Shown here: positions 24,746 through 34,238 of the stretch, in pieces
How the letters are laid out: each line of letters begins with the position of its first letter
Numbering within the stretch: position 1 is the first letter of the stretch
Source: Brachybacterium nesterenkovii
GTDB lineage: Bacteria > Actinomycetota > Actinomycetes > Actinomycetales > Dermabacteraceae
Reading direction: 5' to 3'
Assembly: GCF_900163655.1 (NCBI RefSeq)
Contig: NZ_FWFG01000092.1
Location: forward strand, 1 to 64,000
DNA length: 64,000 nt
Position numbers and translations under genes: made by a program
The notes under the pieces: model-generated
Told to the model about the DNA's origin: nothing
Database searches by the model: none
What the model saw: only the letters and a program-made list of their open reading frames with translations

Positions 24746-25831
24746 TCAGGCATAGACGTGCTCGAGCTCGGGGCGCGGGCCGCGCAGCGAGTCGGGGAAG
24801 GTCACGCGGGTCCCCTCCGGCAGCTTGCTCTCGAGCAGCGGGGGGATGTGCTGGCTGCCGCGCAGAGCGCGCCAGGCCTCGCGCGGCTCCCGTCGGCGCA
24901 GATAGGACAGCGCCTTCGTGGTCCGCCGGGATGTGAGCGGCCCGCCGGCGCGGCGCAGGGCGGCGCCTGCCAGGCGCCGTGCCGGGCCGATTCCGCGGGC
25001 GAGCTCGAGGTAGCGGTCGACGACGACGGCGGGTGCGTGCTCGGCCGCGATGAGCCCGCGAAGCCGGCGCGCCGGGTCGTAGCCGTCGACGAGATGGCGG
25101 GCGAGCTCCTCGGGCGTCGGCCAGGACCCGTCGAGGAGACCCGCGTACGAGTCGGCCCGCAGGCGCCGGATGCTCGCCTCCTCGACGTAGCCCTTGGCCC
25201 CGAGGAAGTCCATGACGTAGACGTTGCGCTCGCACGCGAGGGCCTCGAGGACGCCGCGGCCGGATGTGATGACGATGTCCGCCTCGTCGATCGGCCCCGC
25301 GGGGTCGTCGACCGCGGTGGGCCCGCCGACGATCCGCAGGTCGAGGCCGGCGATCGAGCAGGCCTCCTCGATGATCGGCCGCGCCCGCCCCTGCTTGTTC
25401 GACAGCAGCAGCACGGAGCGCGGGGTCTCGCGCACGGGATGCCGCTCGGCGAACTGCTCGAGGTCCACGGGGTTGCGGATGACCGTCGCGGGCAAGGGGA
25501 TGTGCGCGGCGGTGAGCTCGTCGACCGCCGCGTAGGCATCGGCTCCCGGCGGGACCCACTCGGGCTCCGGCGTGAAGCCGTGGGCCGTGTAGAGGCAGCG
25601 CCCCATCCGCACGCGGCGCGCAAGGGCGAACGCGTCATTGTGGTTGAGGATCCCGAGGTCGTAGGCGTCGCCGTCCCGGTGCTCCCGCAGCTGCGGGTAG
25701 AGCGTGTTGCCGCGGGCCGTGAGGACCGCGACGTCGTGCCCGCGGGCCTCGAGCTCGGCGGCGATCGTCGCGACCCAGCGCTGCGTGCCCGCCGGCGAGA
25801 TCAGGTCGGTGTTGCTCAGCAGGATGCGCAC
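24746..25831 (-). CDS. GT4-like glycosyltransferase
   Basis: 361 aa GT-B type. The N-terminal Rossmann half opens ILLSNTDLISPAGTQRWV and shows ELEARGHDVAVLTARG; the C-terminal half has SVLLLSNKQGRARPIIE and a donor-site helix VITSGRGVLEALACERNVYV. GTG start with GAGG six bases upstream, eight bases after the ABC transporter stop. Probably retaining, from the family, with unknown sugar. Confidence 0.75.
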   Translation of the reverse strand: MRILLSNTDLISPAGTQRWVATIAAELEARGHDVAVLTARGNTLYPQLREHRDGDAYDLGILNHNDAFALARRVRMGRCLYTAHGFTPEPEWVPPGADAYAAVDELTAAHIPLPATVIRNPVDLEQFAERHPVRETPRSVLLLSNKQGRARPIIEEACSIAGLDLRIVGGPTAVDDPAGPIDEADIVITSGRGVLEALACERNVYVMDFLGAKGYVEEASIRRLRADSYAGLLDGSWPTPEELARHLVDGYDPARRLRGLIAAEHAPAVVVDRYLELARGIGPARRLAGAALRRAGGPLTSRRTTKALSYLRRREPREAWRALRGSQHIPPLLESKLPEGTRVTFPDSLRGPRPELEHVYA

Positions 25832-25839
25832 AGGGCCCC

Positions 25840-27684
25840 TCAGCCGATCTCGCCGAGCTCGACGAGGCGCGCGAACTCCTCGTCCGTCGCGCGCAGACGG
25901 GCCATCGTGCCACGCGACTGCAGGCGCCCGCGGGAGAAGAACAGGATCTCGTCGGCGTTCTTGACGGTCGAGAGGCGGTGGGCGATGACGATCACCGTGA
26001 TCTCGCCGTGCAGGGCCTCGATCGTCGCGGTGATCTCGTGCTCGGTCTCGTTGTCGAGGGCGCTCGTGGCCTCGTCGAGGATCAGCACGCTCGGCCGGGC
26101 GTACAGGGCGCGGGCGATGCCGATGCGCTGGGCCTGGCCGCCCGAGACCCGCGCCCCGGAATCCCCGATGACGGTGTCGAGGCCCTCGGGCAGGCCGTCC
26201 ACGAAGGAGCGCAGGCGCGCCCGATCGATGACGTCGTCCAGCAGCGCAGCGTCCACCTCGTCGGCGGGCACCGCGAACGTGATGAGGTCGCGGACCGTGG
26301 CCTCCCACAGGTACACCTTCTGGGAGACCATCGCGACGTCCGCGAGCCAGCTGCGGGGGTGCTCGGCGACATCGAGGCCGCCGACGGTGACCGAGCCCTC
26401 CGTCGCGTACAGCAGCCCGGCGAGGATGTCGGCGAACGTCGTCTTGCCGGCGCCGGAGGAGCCGACGAGCGCGACGGTGCTGCCGCGCGCGATGGTGACC
26501 GACACGTCCGTGAGCACGTTCTGCGTCGAGTCCGGGTAGTGGAAACCCAGGCGGTCGACGACGATGTCCGCGCGCGGGAGGGGGATGATCCGCTCGTCGC
26601 GGGACCGGCTGCGGGCCTCGTCGGCGTCGAGCTCGTCGATCTGCTCGACGAGCAGCGCGAGGTGCGGGCGCCCACCGCGCACCGTGTTGAACGTGGCCAC
26701 GAGGCGGTTCAGGGCGGGGATGACGCGGATGCTGGCAGCCGCGAACGCCGCGAGGAGGCTGAACGCGAGCGCCTGCGGCTGCGTGGCGAACAGGACGAGG
26801 GCCACCGCCATGATCCCGGCGATCATGACGATCTCCAGGAGGTACTTGGGCAGCTCGCCGAGCAGGCGCTCGGGCTGCGAGACCGCCGCGTACTGCGCGC
26901 GGTTGCGGGCGAACGCGTCCGCGAACACGTCCTCCCGGCGGAAGACGCGGGTCTCGCGGAAGCCCTCGATCGCCGGGTTGATGTAGCGCCACGCGTCCTT
27001 GTTGTTCTCGAGGTTCACGAGGGCGAAGCGGATCGCCCAGGGCTTGAGGACGCGCGCGATGAGCAGGGCGCTGCCGCCGAAGATGACGAGCGCCAGGAGC
27101 GAGCCCAGCGGCGACAGCACCAGCAGCGTGGCCAGCAGCAGCACGATGGTCAGGGCGTCGACGGCCACCGTGATGTACCCCAGGAGCACGGAGTCGAGCG
27201 CCTGGTGCACCGACCCCGTGACGGTCTGGAGGATCACCGCCTTCGAGCGCTGGCGGTGCGAGGCGTAAGGGGCCATCACATAGCGGCGCAGGAGCGAGGC
27301 CTGCAGCATGTTCGAGGCCCGCGTGGTGATGCCGATGCTCCACCAGCGGATCGCCACGACCGCCGCGTTCTTGACCAGGAACGCGACGGCGACGAACACG
27401 GCGAGCGCCAGGAGGACCCGCTGGCGGTCATCGGTGCCCAGCACGGGCACCACGAAGCGCTCGACCGAGGCGGGCAGCGAGCCGTCGCCCGCGGTCAGCA
27501 TCTGCGTGAGAGGAAGCATCGCGACGACCGCCGCCATGTCCAGCAGGGCCGCGACGAAGCCCGCGACGAGCAGGAACACGATGCGCGGCCCCATGCGCCA
27601 CGGGAGCTGGGCGAGCACGCGGCGCAGCCGGACGACGTCGAGGCCGAGCCCCTCCGGACGTGCTCGGCGATCAGCTTCGGCCAT
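25840..27684 (-). CDS. ABC exporter (fused permease-ATPase)
   Basis: 614 aa half-transporter. Six membrane helices lie in residues 30-330. The ATPase follows with Walker A GSSGAGKTT at 408-416, signature SGGQAQR from 514, Walker B LILDEATSALD and H-loop IAHRLST. GAGAGG lies six bases before the ATG. Such homodimeric exporters in glycan loci move lipids, lipid-linked glycans (PglK-like) or peptides. Substrate cannot be told. First of three genes (ABC, GT4-like, GT2) and 159 bases downstream of the main operon. Confidence 0.88.
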   Translation of the reverse strand: MAEADRRARPEGLGLDVVRLRRVLAQLPWRMGPRIVFLLVAGFVAALLDMAAVVAMLPLTQMLTAGDGSLPASVERFVVPVLGTDDRQRVLLALAVFVAVAFLVKNAAVVAIRWWSIGITTRASNMLQASLLRRYVMAPYASHRQRSKAVILQTVTGSVHQALDSVLLGYITVAVDALTIVLLLATLLVLSPLGSLLALVIFGGSALLIARVLKPWAIRFALVNLENNKDAWRYINPAIEGFRETRVFRREDVFADAFARNRAQYAAVSQPERLLGELPKYLLEIVMIAGIMAVALVLFATQPQALAFSLLAAFAAASIRVIPALNRLVATFNTVRGGRPHLALLVEQIDELDADEARSRSRDERIIPLPRADIVVDRLGFHYPDSTQNVLTDVSVTIARGSTVALVGSSGAGKTTFADILAGLLYATEGSVTVGGLDVAEHPRSWLADVAMVSQKVYLWEATVRDLITFAVPADEVDAALLDDVIDRARLRSFVDGLPEGLDTVIGDSGARVSGGQAQRIGIARALYARPSVLILDEATSALDNETEHEITATIEALHGEITVIVIAHRLSTVKNADEILFFSRGRLQSRGTMARLRATDEEFARLVELGEIG

Positions 27685-27843
27685 GTGTTCCTCTCGTGGG
27701 CGTCGCGGGGTTCGCCCCGGCGACAGGGCGCGGGCGGGCGGGGCACGTCGCGTCGCTGCGCCCAGCGTGGCGCGCCCGGGCCCGGCCGTCCAGCCGGTCG
27801 GGGATTTCCCGTGCCATCTCACGCCGGAGCGCAACGAGGGGCG

Positions 27844-29934
27844 TCACAGCTCCTCGACCGCCTGCCGCAGCGCGGCGATGAAGCGCTCCTCGGAGAATGC
27901 CTCCACGTGCGCGCGGATCGCCGCGCGCGACCACGGGCCCCTCTCCTCGAGCTCGCGGACGGCCGCGACGATCGCCTCCGGCGTCTCCTCGGTGAAGAAC
28001 ACCCCGCTGGTGCCCTCGCGCACCGTGTCGAGGTAGCCGCCCGCGCGCAGCGCGACGACCGGCACGCCGTGCGCCCCGGCCTCGAGCGGGGTGAGGCCGA
28101 AGTCCTCGTGGCTGGCCGCGATGAGCGAGGTCGCGTGCGCGTACGCCCAGCGCATCTGCGCATCGGAGAGGCCCTCGACGAGACGCACGTTCTCCGGCGC
28201 GAGGGCCCGCAGGCGCTCGCCCTCGGGGCCCCGGCCGATCACGAGGAGACGCCGCTCGGGCATCGCGCGGAACGCCTCGATGACCCGGTCGACGTTCTTG
28301 TAGGGCTGGAGGCGGGAGACGACGAGGTCGTGGCCGCCCGCGGAGCCGTCGGGCCCGGCCCAGCCGGCGAGCTCGCCGATCGTCTCCTGCGGGCCGTCGG
28401 CGACATCCGGCGAGAACGGCGGGAACAGGGTCGAGGCGTCGAGGCCGTAGACGCGCCGGATCCGCTCGCGCACGACCGACGAGTTCGCGAGGTACCCGTG
28501 CGCGCGGAGCGCAGCGCGGCGGTCCCAGCGGCGCAGGAGCGGCGCGAGGACCATGAGAACCAGGCGCTTGGGGTCCAGAGGGCCGGCCTGGCCGAGGTAG
28601 TCCTCGGGCAGGTAGAGCCAGCGCGCCGGGGAGTGGCAGTACACGAGGGTGCGCCCGGTCGTCGGGAAGGCATGGGCCCAGCCCGAGGACGAGGCGACGA
28701 CCACGTCGGCATCGATGCGCATCCGCGAGGCCGCGGGCGCGAGCATCAGCAGTGCGAGGCGCGGGTCGCGGCGCAGCGGCCCGATGCGGTCGAGCGGGCT
28801 CGTGCGGATCACGCGGTCGCGGTACTCGGGGTACGTCTGCGAGGGCTCGTAGAACAGCGTGTGGATCTCGGCGTCGGGGAACGCGCGGCAGATCGACAGG
28901 ACGAGGCGCTCGGCGCCGCCGCGCTGGGTCAGGTAGTCGTGGGCGATCACGACGCGGGGGCGGCCCGATGACGACGCGGCAGGCCGATCGGGGGGCGCGG
29001 GCGCCGTCGCGCCCGCGAGCCCCGCCCCCTCGACGACAAGGGCGACGAGCTTCGTGCCGACGGGCCGCGGGACGCGCCCGAGGACGCGGTCGACGAGCCG
29101 CGCGCTGCGCGCGACGTGCTCGGGCGTCCGGTGCGTGCGCGCGACGGCGCCGACGAGAGCGCCCCATACCCCCTCCCCCGCCCTCGGGGGCGCGAGGGGC
29201 GCGTCGGGGTGCAGGCGCGCGAAGGCCGCGCGCGCGGAGCCCGAGGCGAAGGCCTTGGAGGCGCGGGCGACGGCAGTGCGGGCCGGGCCGTGGTGCTCGG
29301 CGTCGGCGCCGGAGACGCGCACGAGGCGCACGCCCGCTGCGTGCAGGCGCCAGCCGTAGTCGACGTCCTCCCAGCCGTAGGCGCGGTACGCGCTGTCGTA
29401 GGGGCCCACGCGCTCCCACACGGCCCGGGCGATCGAGCAGTCGGCCGCCCAGTGGCGCCACAGCGCGTCATCGGGGCATGCGCGCGCCGCGGCGTGCGAG
29501 CGCGCGCCCGCGTCGCGCCCGTAGGCGCGGGCGTAGGGGGCGTCGTCGTGCATGTCGCGCGTGAGGCCGACGACGCCGATGAGCTCGCCGCGCACGGCCG
29601 CATCCGCATGGGCCCCGACATGGGAGGCGACGAACGTCGGCGGGACGCGCAGATCGTCGTCGCAGCGGATCAGGACCTCGCCGCGCGCGGCGGCGAACCC
29701 CGTGTTCAGCGCGGTCACGCGGCCCTCGTTGCGGGGCAGCAGGAGCGGGCGGGCCTCGAACCGGTCCTCGGCCTCGACGAGCGCGACGGAGCCGTCGTCG
29801 ACCCCGTCGACGACCACCACGACCTCGAACGCCGGGGCGCCCGGCTCCTGAGCGGCGAGCGAGTCCAGCAGTCGCGGCAGGCGCTCGGCGCCCCGGTACG
29901 AGGGGACGATGATCGAGGCGGCGGGGGCGGTCAT
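27844..29934 (-). CDS. Bifunctional GT2-GT4 glycosyltransferase fusion
   Basis: 696 aa. The N-terminal 320 residues are a GT2 domain (SIIVPSYRGAERLP, CDDDLRV metal site, GWEDVDYGWRL). The C-terminal part from about 375 is a GT4 domain (VVIAHDYLTQRGGAERLVL, then SRLQPYKNVDRVIEAF and the donor motif EDFGLTPLEAGAHGVPVVA). One chain can thus add two successive sugars. GGAGG lies four bases before the ATG, which overlaps the upstream stop (ATGA). Last gene of the tightly coupled capsule operon. Confidence 0.88.
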   Translation of the reverse strand: MTAPAASIIVPSYRGAERLPRLLDSLAAQEPGAPAFEVVVVVDGVDDGSVALVEAEDRFEARPLLLPRNEGRVTALNTGFAAARGEVLIRCDDDLRVPPTFVASHVGAHADAAVRGELIGVVGLTRDMHDDAPYARAYGRDAGARSHAAARACPDDALWRHWAADCSIARAVWERVGPYDSAYRAYGWEDVDYGWRLHAAGVRLVRVSGADAEHHGPARTAVARASKAFASGSARAAFARLHPDAPLAPPRAGEGVWGALVGAVARTHRTPEHVARSARLVDRVLGRVPRPVGTKLVALVVEGAGLAGATAPAPPDRPAASSSGRPRVVIAHDYLTQRGGAERLVLSICRAFPDAEIHTLFYEPSQTYPEYRDRVIRTSPLDRIGPLRRDPRLALLMLAPAASRMRIDADVVVASSSGWAHAFPTTGRTLVYCHSPARWLYLPEDYLGQAGPLDPKRLVLMVLAPLLRRWDRRAALRAHGYLANSSVVRERIRRVYGLDASTLFPPFSPDVADGPQETIGELAGWAGPDGSAGGHDLVVSRLQPYKNVDRVIEAFRAMPERRLLVIGRGPEGERLRALAPENVRLVEGLSDAQMRWAYAHATSLIAASHEDFGLTPLEAGAHGVPVVALRAGGYLDTVREGTSGVFFTEETPEAIVAAVRELEERGPWSRAAIRAHVEAFSEERFIAALRQAVEEL

Positions 29935-31907
29935 GCGTCCTCCGGATCCGGGGGCGTCGTGGGGGCGTCGAGGCCGGCGACGAGGCGGCGGACCCGTGCG
30001 CGGCCGACGGAGGGCGAGAAGCACTTTTCCCAGCGCTGGCGCCCGCGCGCCGCGGAGGCGGCGGCCGAGCCGTCCTCGAGGCCCTCGAGCGCCCGGCGCA
30101 CGGTCGCGGCGAGCGAGGCGGCATCGCCCGCGCGGGCGATCCACGGGTGCTCGGGCCCGGCGACCTCAGGCAGCGCGCCCGCGTCCGAGACGACGAAGGG
30201 AACGCCGCACGCCATCGCCTCCGCGGCCACGAGCCCGAAGCTCTCTGGGGCACGCGACGGGAACACGGCCACGTCGACCTCCGCGAGGAACTCCTCGGGA
30301 TCGACCCAGCCACGGTGCTCGACGGCATCGCCGAGCGCGCCGAGAGCCGCCGCGACGGCGCCGTCGCCGGCGCCGTCGCCGAAGCGGTTCTCCCCGGCGA
30401 GCACGAGGCGCGCGTCGAGGCCGTCGGCGCGCAGGATCGCGACCGCGCGCGCGAGATCCTCGACACCCTTGGCGCGCGTGAGGCGGCCGAGGAAGCCGAT
30501 CCGCGGCGGGGATCCCGCGGTCCGGGGCGTGCGGTGGGCGAGGGCGAGGTCGCGGGTCCAGTTGGGCAGGACGGTCGCGCCGGGCACCGTGCTGGCCACA
30601 CTGGACGAGGGGACGAGCACGCGCCGGGCGCCCCGGCGGGCGAGCGCGAGGGCCGCGCGGTGGGCGCGCGAGGGCTGCTGGTGGAGGTGGACGATCCGGG
30701 GGCCGAGCCCGGCCGTGGCGAGCGACGGGACGAGCCCGTTGCACCACAGCGGCATGCGGCGGTGGCGGATCCGCCAGGCGGCGAGGGCGAGCATCCAGGC
30801 GAGGCGGCCGTCGGCCCGCAGCTCGGCGACGTCGTGGCCCGCCTCGCGGGCGCGGCGGGCGAGGTCACCGGGGGCGGAGGGTGCCACGACGGTCACGGCA
30901 GCGCCGAGCTCCGCGAGCGCGTCGGCGATCACGAGCAGCATGACCTCTCCCCCGCCGATGTCGCCGTTGTTGGTCGCGATCGCGATGCGGGGCGGCCCGA
31001 CTGCGACCGGGGCGCGCCGTGCGCCGAGCAGGCGCCGGGTGCGCCGCAGCGCCCGCCCCCAGCGCTCCCACCAGTCGCGGCGGACCTCCTCGGGCGTCGG
31101 CTCGTGGCCGAGCCGGATGGCCAGGTGGTCGCGGTTGACGCGGAGGGCCTGCGCGAGGACCCGGAGGGCCGCGGGCGCGGTGCGGGCGTCCCGCAGGCGC
31201 GCCCACCACACGGCCGTGGGGTCGGCGTCGCGCAGCATCGCGCGCCACAGGTGCTCGTCCCTCCCGCCGGCTGCGAGCTCGTCGCGTCCGGTCACGAGGA
31301 CGATCGGCACGAGGGCGCCGAGGTCGCGCGCGAGCGCGTCGACCGCGCTCCTCTCCTCGTCCGTCGCCGTGCCCCACGCCCGCTCGATGTCGCGCGCGCG
31401 GCGTCCCATGTGGTCGCGCGCGGCGTGCACGAGCATGACGAGCCGCTGGCCCGTGAGGTCCGGGACCGGGCACGCGACCCCGCCGAGGTCCGTGCGCGCC
31501 CCGGGGGCGGCGAGCACCTCAAACGTGCGCCGCGCGTCCCGGTCGAGTCCCGGGAAGTGCCGGTGGACGTCGACCGTGCCCCAGACGCGCGAGTAGAACG
31601 TGGCGGCGTGCCCGAAGACGCTGCCCGCGGCGAAGTGCGTGCGCTGCTCCCAGCCAGCGCCGCGCAGCGCCGCGACGAAGGCGTCGAGGTCGTCGGGGTG
31701 GACCAGGACGTCGCAGTCCGTGGACGTGCCGCGCCCCTCGGCGAGGAGGGGGTCCATGGCCTCGCCCTTGACGTGCAGGATGCGCGCGCCCGCGCCCTGG
31801 GCGATCGTCTCGAGGCAGCCGTGCGCGAGGCGCAGGAGCACGGCGCGCGGGAGGTTCTGCGCGACAGCGGCCGTCCCCGCGGGGACCTCCGGTCCCGGCC
31901 CCGTCAT
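29931..31907 (-). CDS. NTP_transf_5-like nucleotidyltransferase fused to GT4 glycosyltransferase
   Basis: 658 aa. Residues 1-320 resemble the uncharacterised nucleotidyltransferase family often found beside PqqD and HprK-like proteins: HVKGEAM, then STDCDVLVHPDDLDAF as metal-binding core and GTVDVHRHF. Residues 340-650 are a GT4 domain (NNGDIGGGEVMLLVIADALA, GFLGRLTRAKGVEDLARAV, APESFGLVAAEAMACGVPFVV). ATGA overlaps on both sides. The fusion ties the nucleotidyltransferase to glycan assembly. Its reaction is unknown. Confidence 0.75.
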   Translation of the reverse strand: MTGPGPEVPAGTAAVAQNLPRAVLLRLAHGCLETIAQGAGARILHVKGEAMDPLLAEGRGTSTDCDVLVHPDDLDAFVAALRGAGWEQRTHFAAGSVFGHAATFYSRVWGTVDVHRHFPGLDRDARRTFEVLAAPGARTDLGGVACPVPDLTGQRLVMLVHAARDHMGRRARDIERAWGTATDEERSAVDALARDLGALVPIVLVTGRDELAAGGRDEHLWRAMLRDADPTAVWWARLRDARTAPAALRVLAQALRVNRDHLAIRLGHEPTPEEVRRDWWERWGRALRRTRRLLGARRAPVAVGPPRIAIATNNGDIGGGEVMLLVIADALAELGAAVTVVAPSAPGDLARRAREAGHDVAELRADGRLAWMLALAAWRIRHRRMPLWCNGLVPSLATAGLGPRIVHLHQQPSRAHRAALALARRGARRVLVPSSSVASTVPGATVLPNWTRDLALAHRTPRTAGSPPRIGFLGRLTRAKGVEDLARAVAILRADGLDARLVLAGENRFGDGAGDGAVAAALGALGDAVEHRGWVDPEEFLAEVDVAVFPSRAPESFGLVAAEAMACGVPFVVSDAGALPEVAGPEHPWIARAGDAASLAATVRRALEGLEDGSAAASAARGRQRWEKCFSPSVGRARVRRLVAGLDAPTTPPDPEDA

Positions 31908-33094
31908 CCCGTCCTCCAGGCGAGCTCGGCCCTGCCGTGGTCGGCCTCCTCGCGCGGGACGGACCACTGCGCGAGCGCGAGGGCGATGATGATCATCCAG
32001 TACACCGTCATGAACACCTCGCCGAGACGGGAGGAGCAGACGAACAGCACCACAGCGCCGGCCTGGATGATCGCCTCCTGCCGCGTGGGGTGCCCGCTCG
32101 CGAACGGCCGCATGACGAACACGCCGGTGACGAGCAGCAGCACGGTGAGCCACGGCCAGCCGCCCTCGACGAGCGCCGTCCAGTACGAGTTGTGGAAGAA
32201 CCAGCCGTTGCCGTTGATGAGCGCGACCGCCTCGCCGAGCCCCTTGCCCCAGAAGCCGGCCTCATGGACCGCCTGCAGGGACGCGTTGTCGATGCGATAG
32301 CGCAGCAGGTCCGAGCCGACGCGGTCGCTGAAGCGCCCGATCCGGGAGAAGTCCTCCGAGACGAGCTGGATGGCGATGTAGATGACGCCGCCGAGGGCCC
32401 AGCGCAAGATCGTGTGCAGATGCGGGGCGAGGAGCGCCCACAGCAGACCCGCTGCGCAGGCCGCCAACGACGTGCGCGAGCCCGAGAGCCACAGGCCCGC
32501 GAGGAGGACCGAGCACAGCACGACGCGCGGCCCGCGACCCTTCACGACCGCGAGCACCGCGAACACGGCCACCGCGTAGGCGAGGCCCGCGACATTCTTG
32601 TCGACGAGGAGGCCCGTGAGGTAGCCCGCATACTGGTCCGCATTCAGGCCCGCGAGCCACACCGGGATGTTCGCGGCCAGACCGCCCCACATGCCCAGGA
32701 TCAGGGAGCGCAGGTGGATGCGCCCGGTGGGCATCAGGCACAGGGCGGCGACCGTGAGCGCCATGCGGATCAGGCGCCGTTTCCAGTCGAGCGCGTAGTC
32801 GTGCTGGTCCACGATGACCGACATGAGCGCGAGGTAGGCGAGGGCGAGGACCATGATCGGGATGAGCCACTCGAGCGCGGGGATGTACCGGTCGGGACGC
32901 CGAGACAGGGCCAGGACCATGATCGCCAGGAGCACGACCGCGTTGATGGGGACCCCGAGGCCCGGCATCCCCATCTCGACGATCAGCAGCACGCCCAGGA
33001 TCAGGTCGAGCAGGCGCAGGCGGCCGACCTCCGCGAGATGATTGCGCAGCATCCGGCCGCGCCGGGCGTGCGAGGGTGCGGCGACCGCGGTCAT
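31904..33094 (-). CDS. Wzy/O-antigen ligase-like polymerase
   Basis: 396 aa with ten or more membrane helices. A large outside loop between about residues 240 and 300 contains GSRTSLAACAAGLLWALL and FFHNSYWTALVEGGW, the H/N-rich loop typical of WaaL/Wzy proteins. It would polymerise lipid-linked repeat units outside the membrane and is the only such gene in the window. ATGA overlaps with both neighbours. Ligase activity onto another carrier cannot be excluded. Confidence 0.78.
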   Translation of the reverse strand: MTAVAAPSHARRGRMLRNHLAEVGRLRLLDLILGVLLIVEMGMPGLGVPINAVVLLAIMVLALSRRPDRYIPALEWLIPIMVLALAYLALMSVIVDQHDYALDWKRRLIRMALTVAALCLMPTGRIHLRSLILGMWGGLAANIPVWLAGLNADQYAGYLTGLLVDKNVAGLAYAVAVFAVLAVVKGRGPRVVLCSVLLAGLWLSGSRTSLAACAAGLLWALLAPHLHTILRWALGGVIYIAIQLVSEDFSRIGRFSDRVGSDLLRYRIDNASLQAVHEAGFWGKGLGEAVALINGNGWFFHNSYWTALVEGGWPWLTVLLLVTGVFVMRPFASGHPTRQEAIIQAGAVVLFVCSSRLGEVFMTVYWMIIIALALAQWSVPREEADHGRAELAWRTG

Positions 33095-34227
33095 GCGAGC
33101 ACCTCGCGGTACACCCCGGCGACGCGCTCGAGCATCTCCGCGACCGTCGGGATCGTGCCGTCGAGCACGGGCCTGCGGTCCCGGTTCAGGCCCTGGTCGA
33201 TGATCGCGGAGGCGGCGGCCTCGCGGTCGGCGACGTCGACGATGCAGTGCGCCGGGAGGATCTCGTCGTTGCCGCCCACGTCGGTCGCGATGACGCCGAT
33301 CCCGTGGGCGACGGCCTCCAGGAGCGAGTAGGACAGGTTCTCGACGGCGGACAGCTGGACCATCACGTCGTGCTCGCGGAAGGCCTGCTCCTTGTCGATG
33401 AACCCCGCGAAGCGCACGGTGCCGTCGAGCCCCAGCTGCGCGACGAGGCGCTCGAGCTCGGAGCGCTCGGTGCCCTGGCCCGCGATCGTCAGGCGCGCGC
33501 TCTCCTCGCGGGCGACGAGGGCGGCGAACACCGCGATGACGTCCCCGATCCGCTTCTCGTGCGCCAGGCGCGCCATCGACAGCACCCGAAGACCGGTGGC
33601 GCGGTCGCGAGGGGCGTGCATGCGGTCGACGCCGTTGCGGATCACCGTCATCGGGACCGTGCGGCTCCACTGGCGCCGAACCTCGCGCCGCGTGTACTCG
33701 GCCACCCCGATCAGGTGATCGGTCAGGCGCAGGCGCACGTGATGGACACGCGCCATCACGAGGGCCCGCGCATGGCTGGGCTGCAGCAGGTCGGGATCCG
33801 CCGAGATGCAGTGCTCGGTGGAGACGAGGCGGACGGGTCCGCCGTCGGCCGCGCGCAGCCCGCGCCGTGCCGCGCACCCGATGACGTCGGCGTACGGCAG
33901 GTGCGTGTGCACGATCGCAGGGCGCAGACGCCGCAGGAGCGAGCGCAGGGCGAGGACCGCGGTGACGGCGGACTGCTCGCGAGCGCCGAAGCGGCCCGTC
34001 ACGACGGCCGCCCCCGTCTCGCGCAGCGCGACGGCGAGCGGGCCCTCCGGCAGCGCGTAGACCATGCGGTGCCCAGGGACGCCGCCCGCGCGCGCGGTGT
34101 CCAGGAAGTGGCGCCCTACCCCGGCGACGTTGGAGACCGCGGTCACCCACAGCACGAGGGGACGCTGGGCGGCGCCGGGCTCAGCCTCGGCGCGGGCGGG
34201 CGAGGGCATCGCCGACGAGCTGTCCAT
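33091..34227 (-). CDS. GT4 family glycosyltransferase
   Basis: 378 aa GT-B enzyme: VTAVSNVAGVGRHFLDTARA at the start, HTHLPYADVIG, STEHCI, then SMARLAHEKRIGDVIAVFAAL and the donor motif ENLSYSLLEAVAHGIGVIATD. ATG 34227 has AAGGAGG six bases upstream; an in-frame ATG five codons earlier lacks one. Overlaps the polymerase gene by four bases and lies 11 bases after the broken acyltransferase. Confidence 0.9.
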   Translation of the reverse strand: MDSSSAMPSPARAEAEPGAAQRPLVLWVTAVSNVAGVGRHFLDTARAGGVPGHRMVYALPEGPLAVALRETGAAVVTGRFGAREQSAVTAVLALRSLLRRLRPAIVHTHLPYADVIGCAARRGLRAADGGPVRLVSTEHCISADPDLLQPSHARALVMARVHHVRLRLTDHLIGVAEYTRREVRRQWSRTVPMTVIRNGVDRMHAPRDRATGLRVLSMARLAHEKRIGDVIAVFAALVAREESARLTIAGQGTERSELERLVAQLGLDGTVRFAGFIDKEQAFREHDVMVQLSAVENLSYSLLEAVAHGIGVIATDVGGNDEILPAHCIVDVADREAAASAIIDQGLNRDRRPVLDGTIPTVAEMLERVAGVYREVLA

Positions 34228-34238
34228 GGGGGCCTCCT

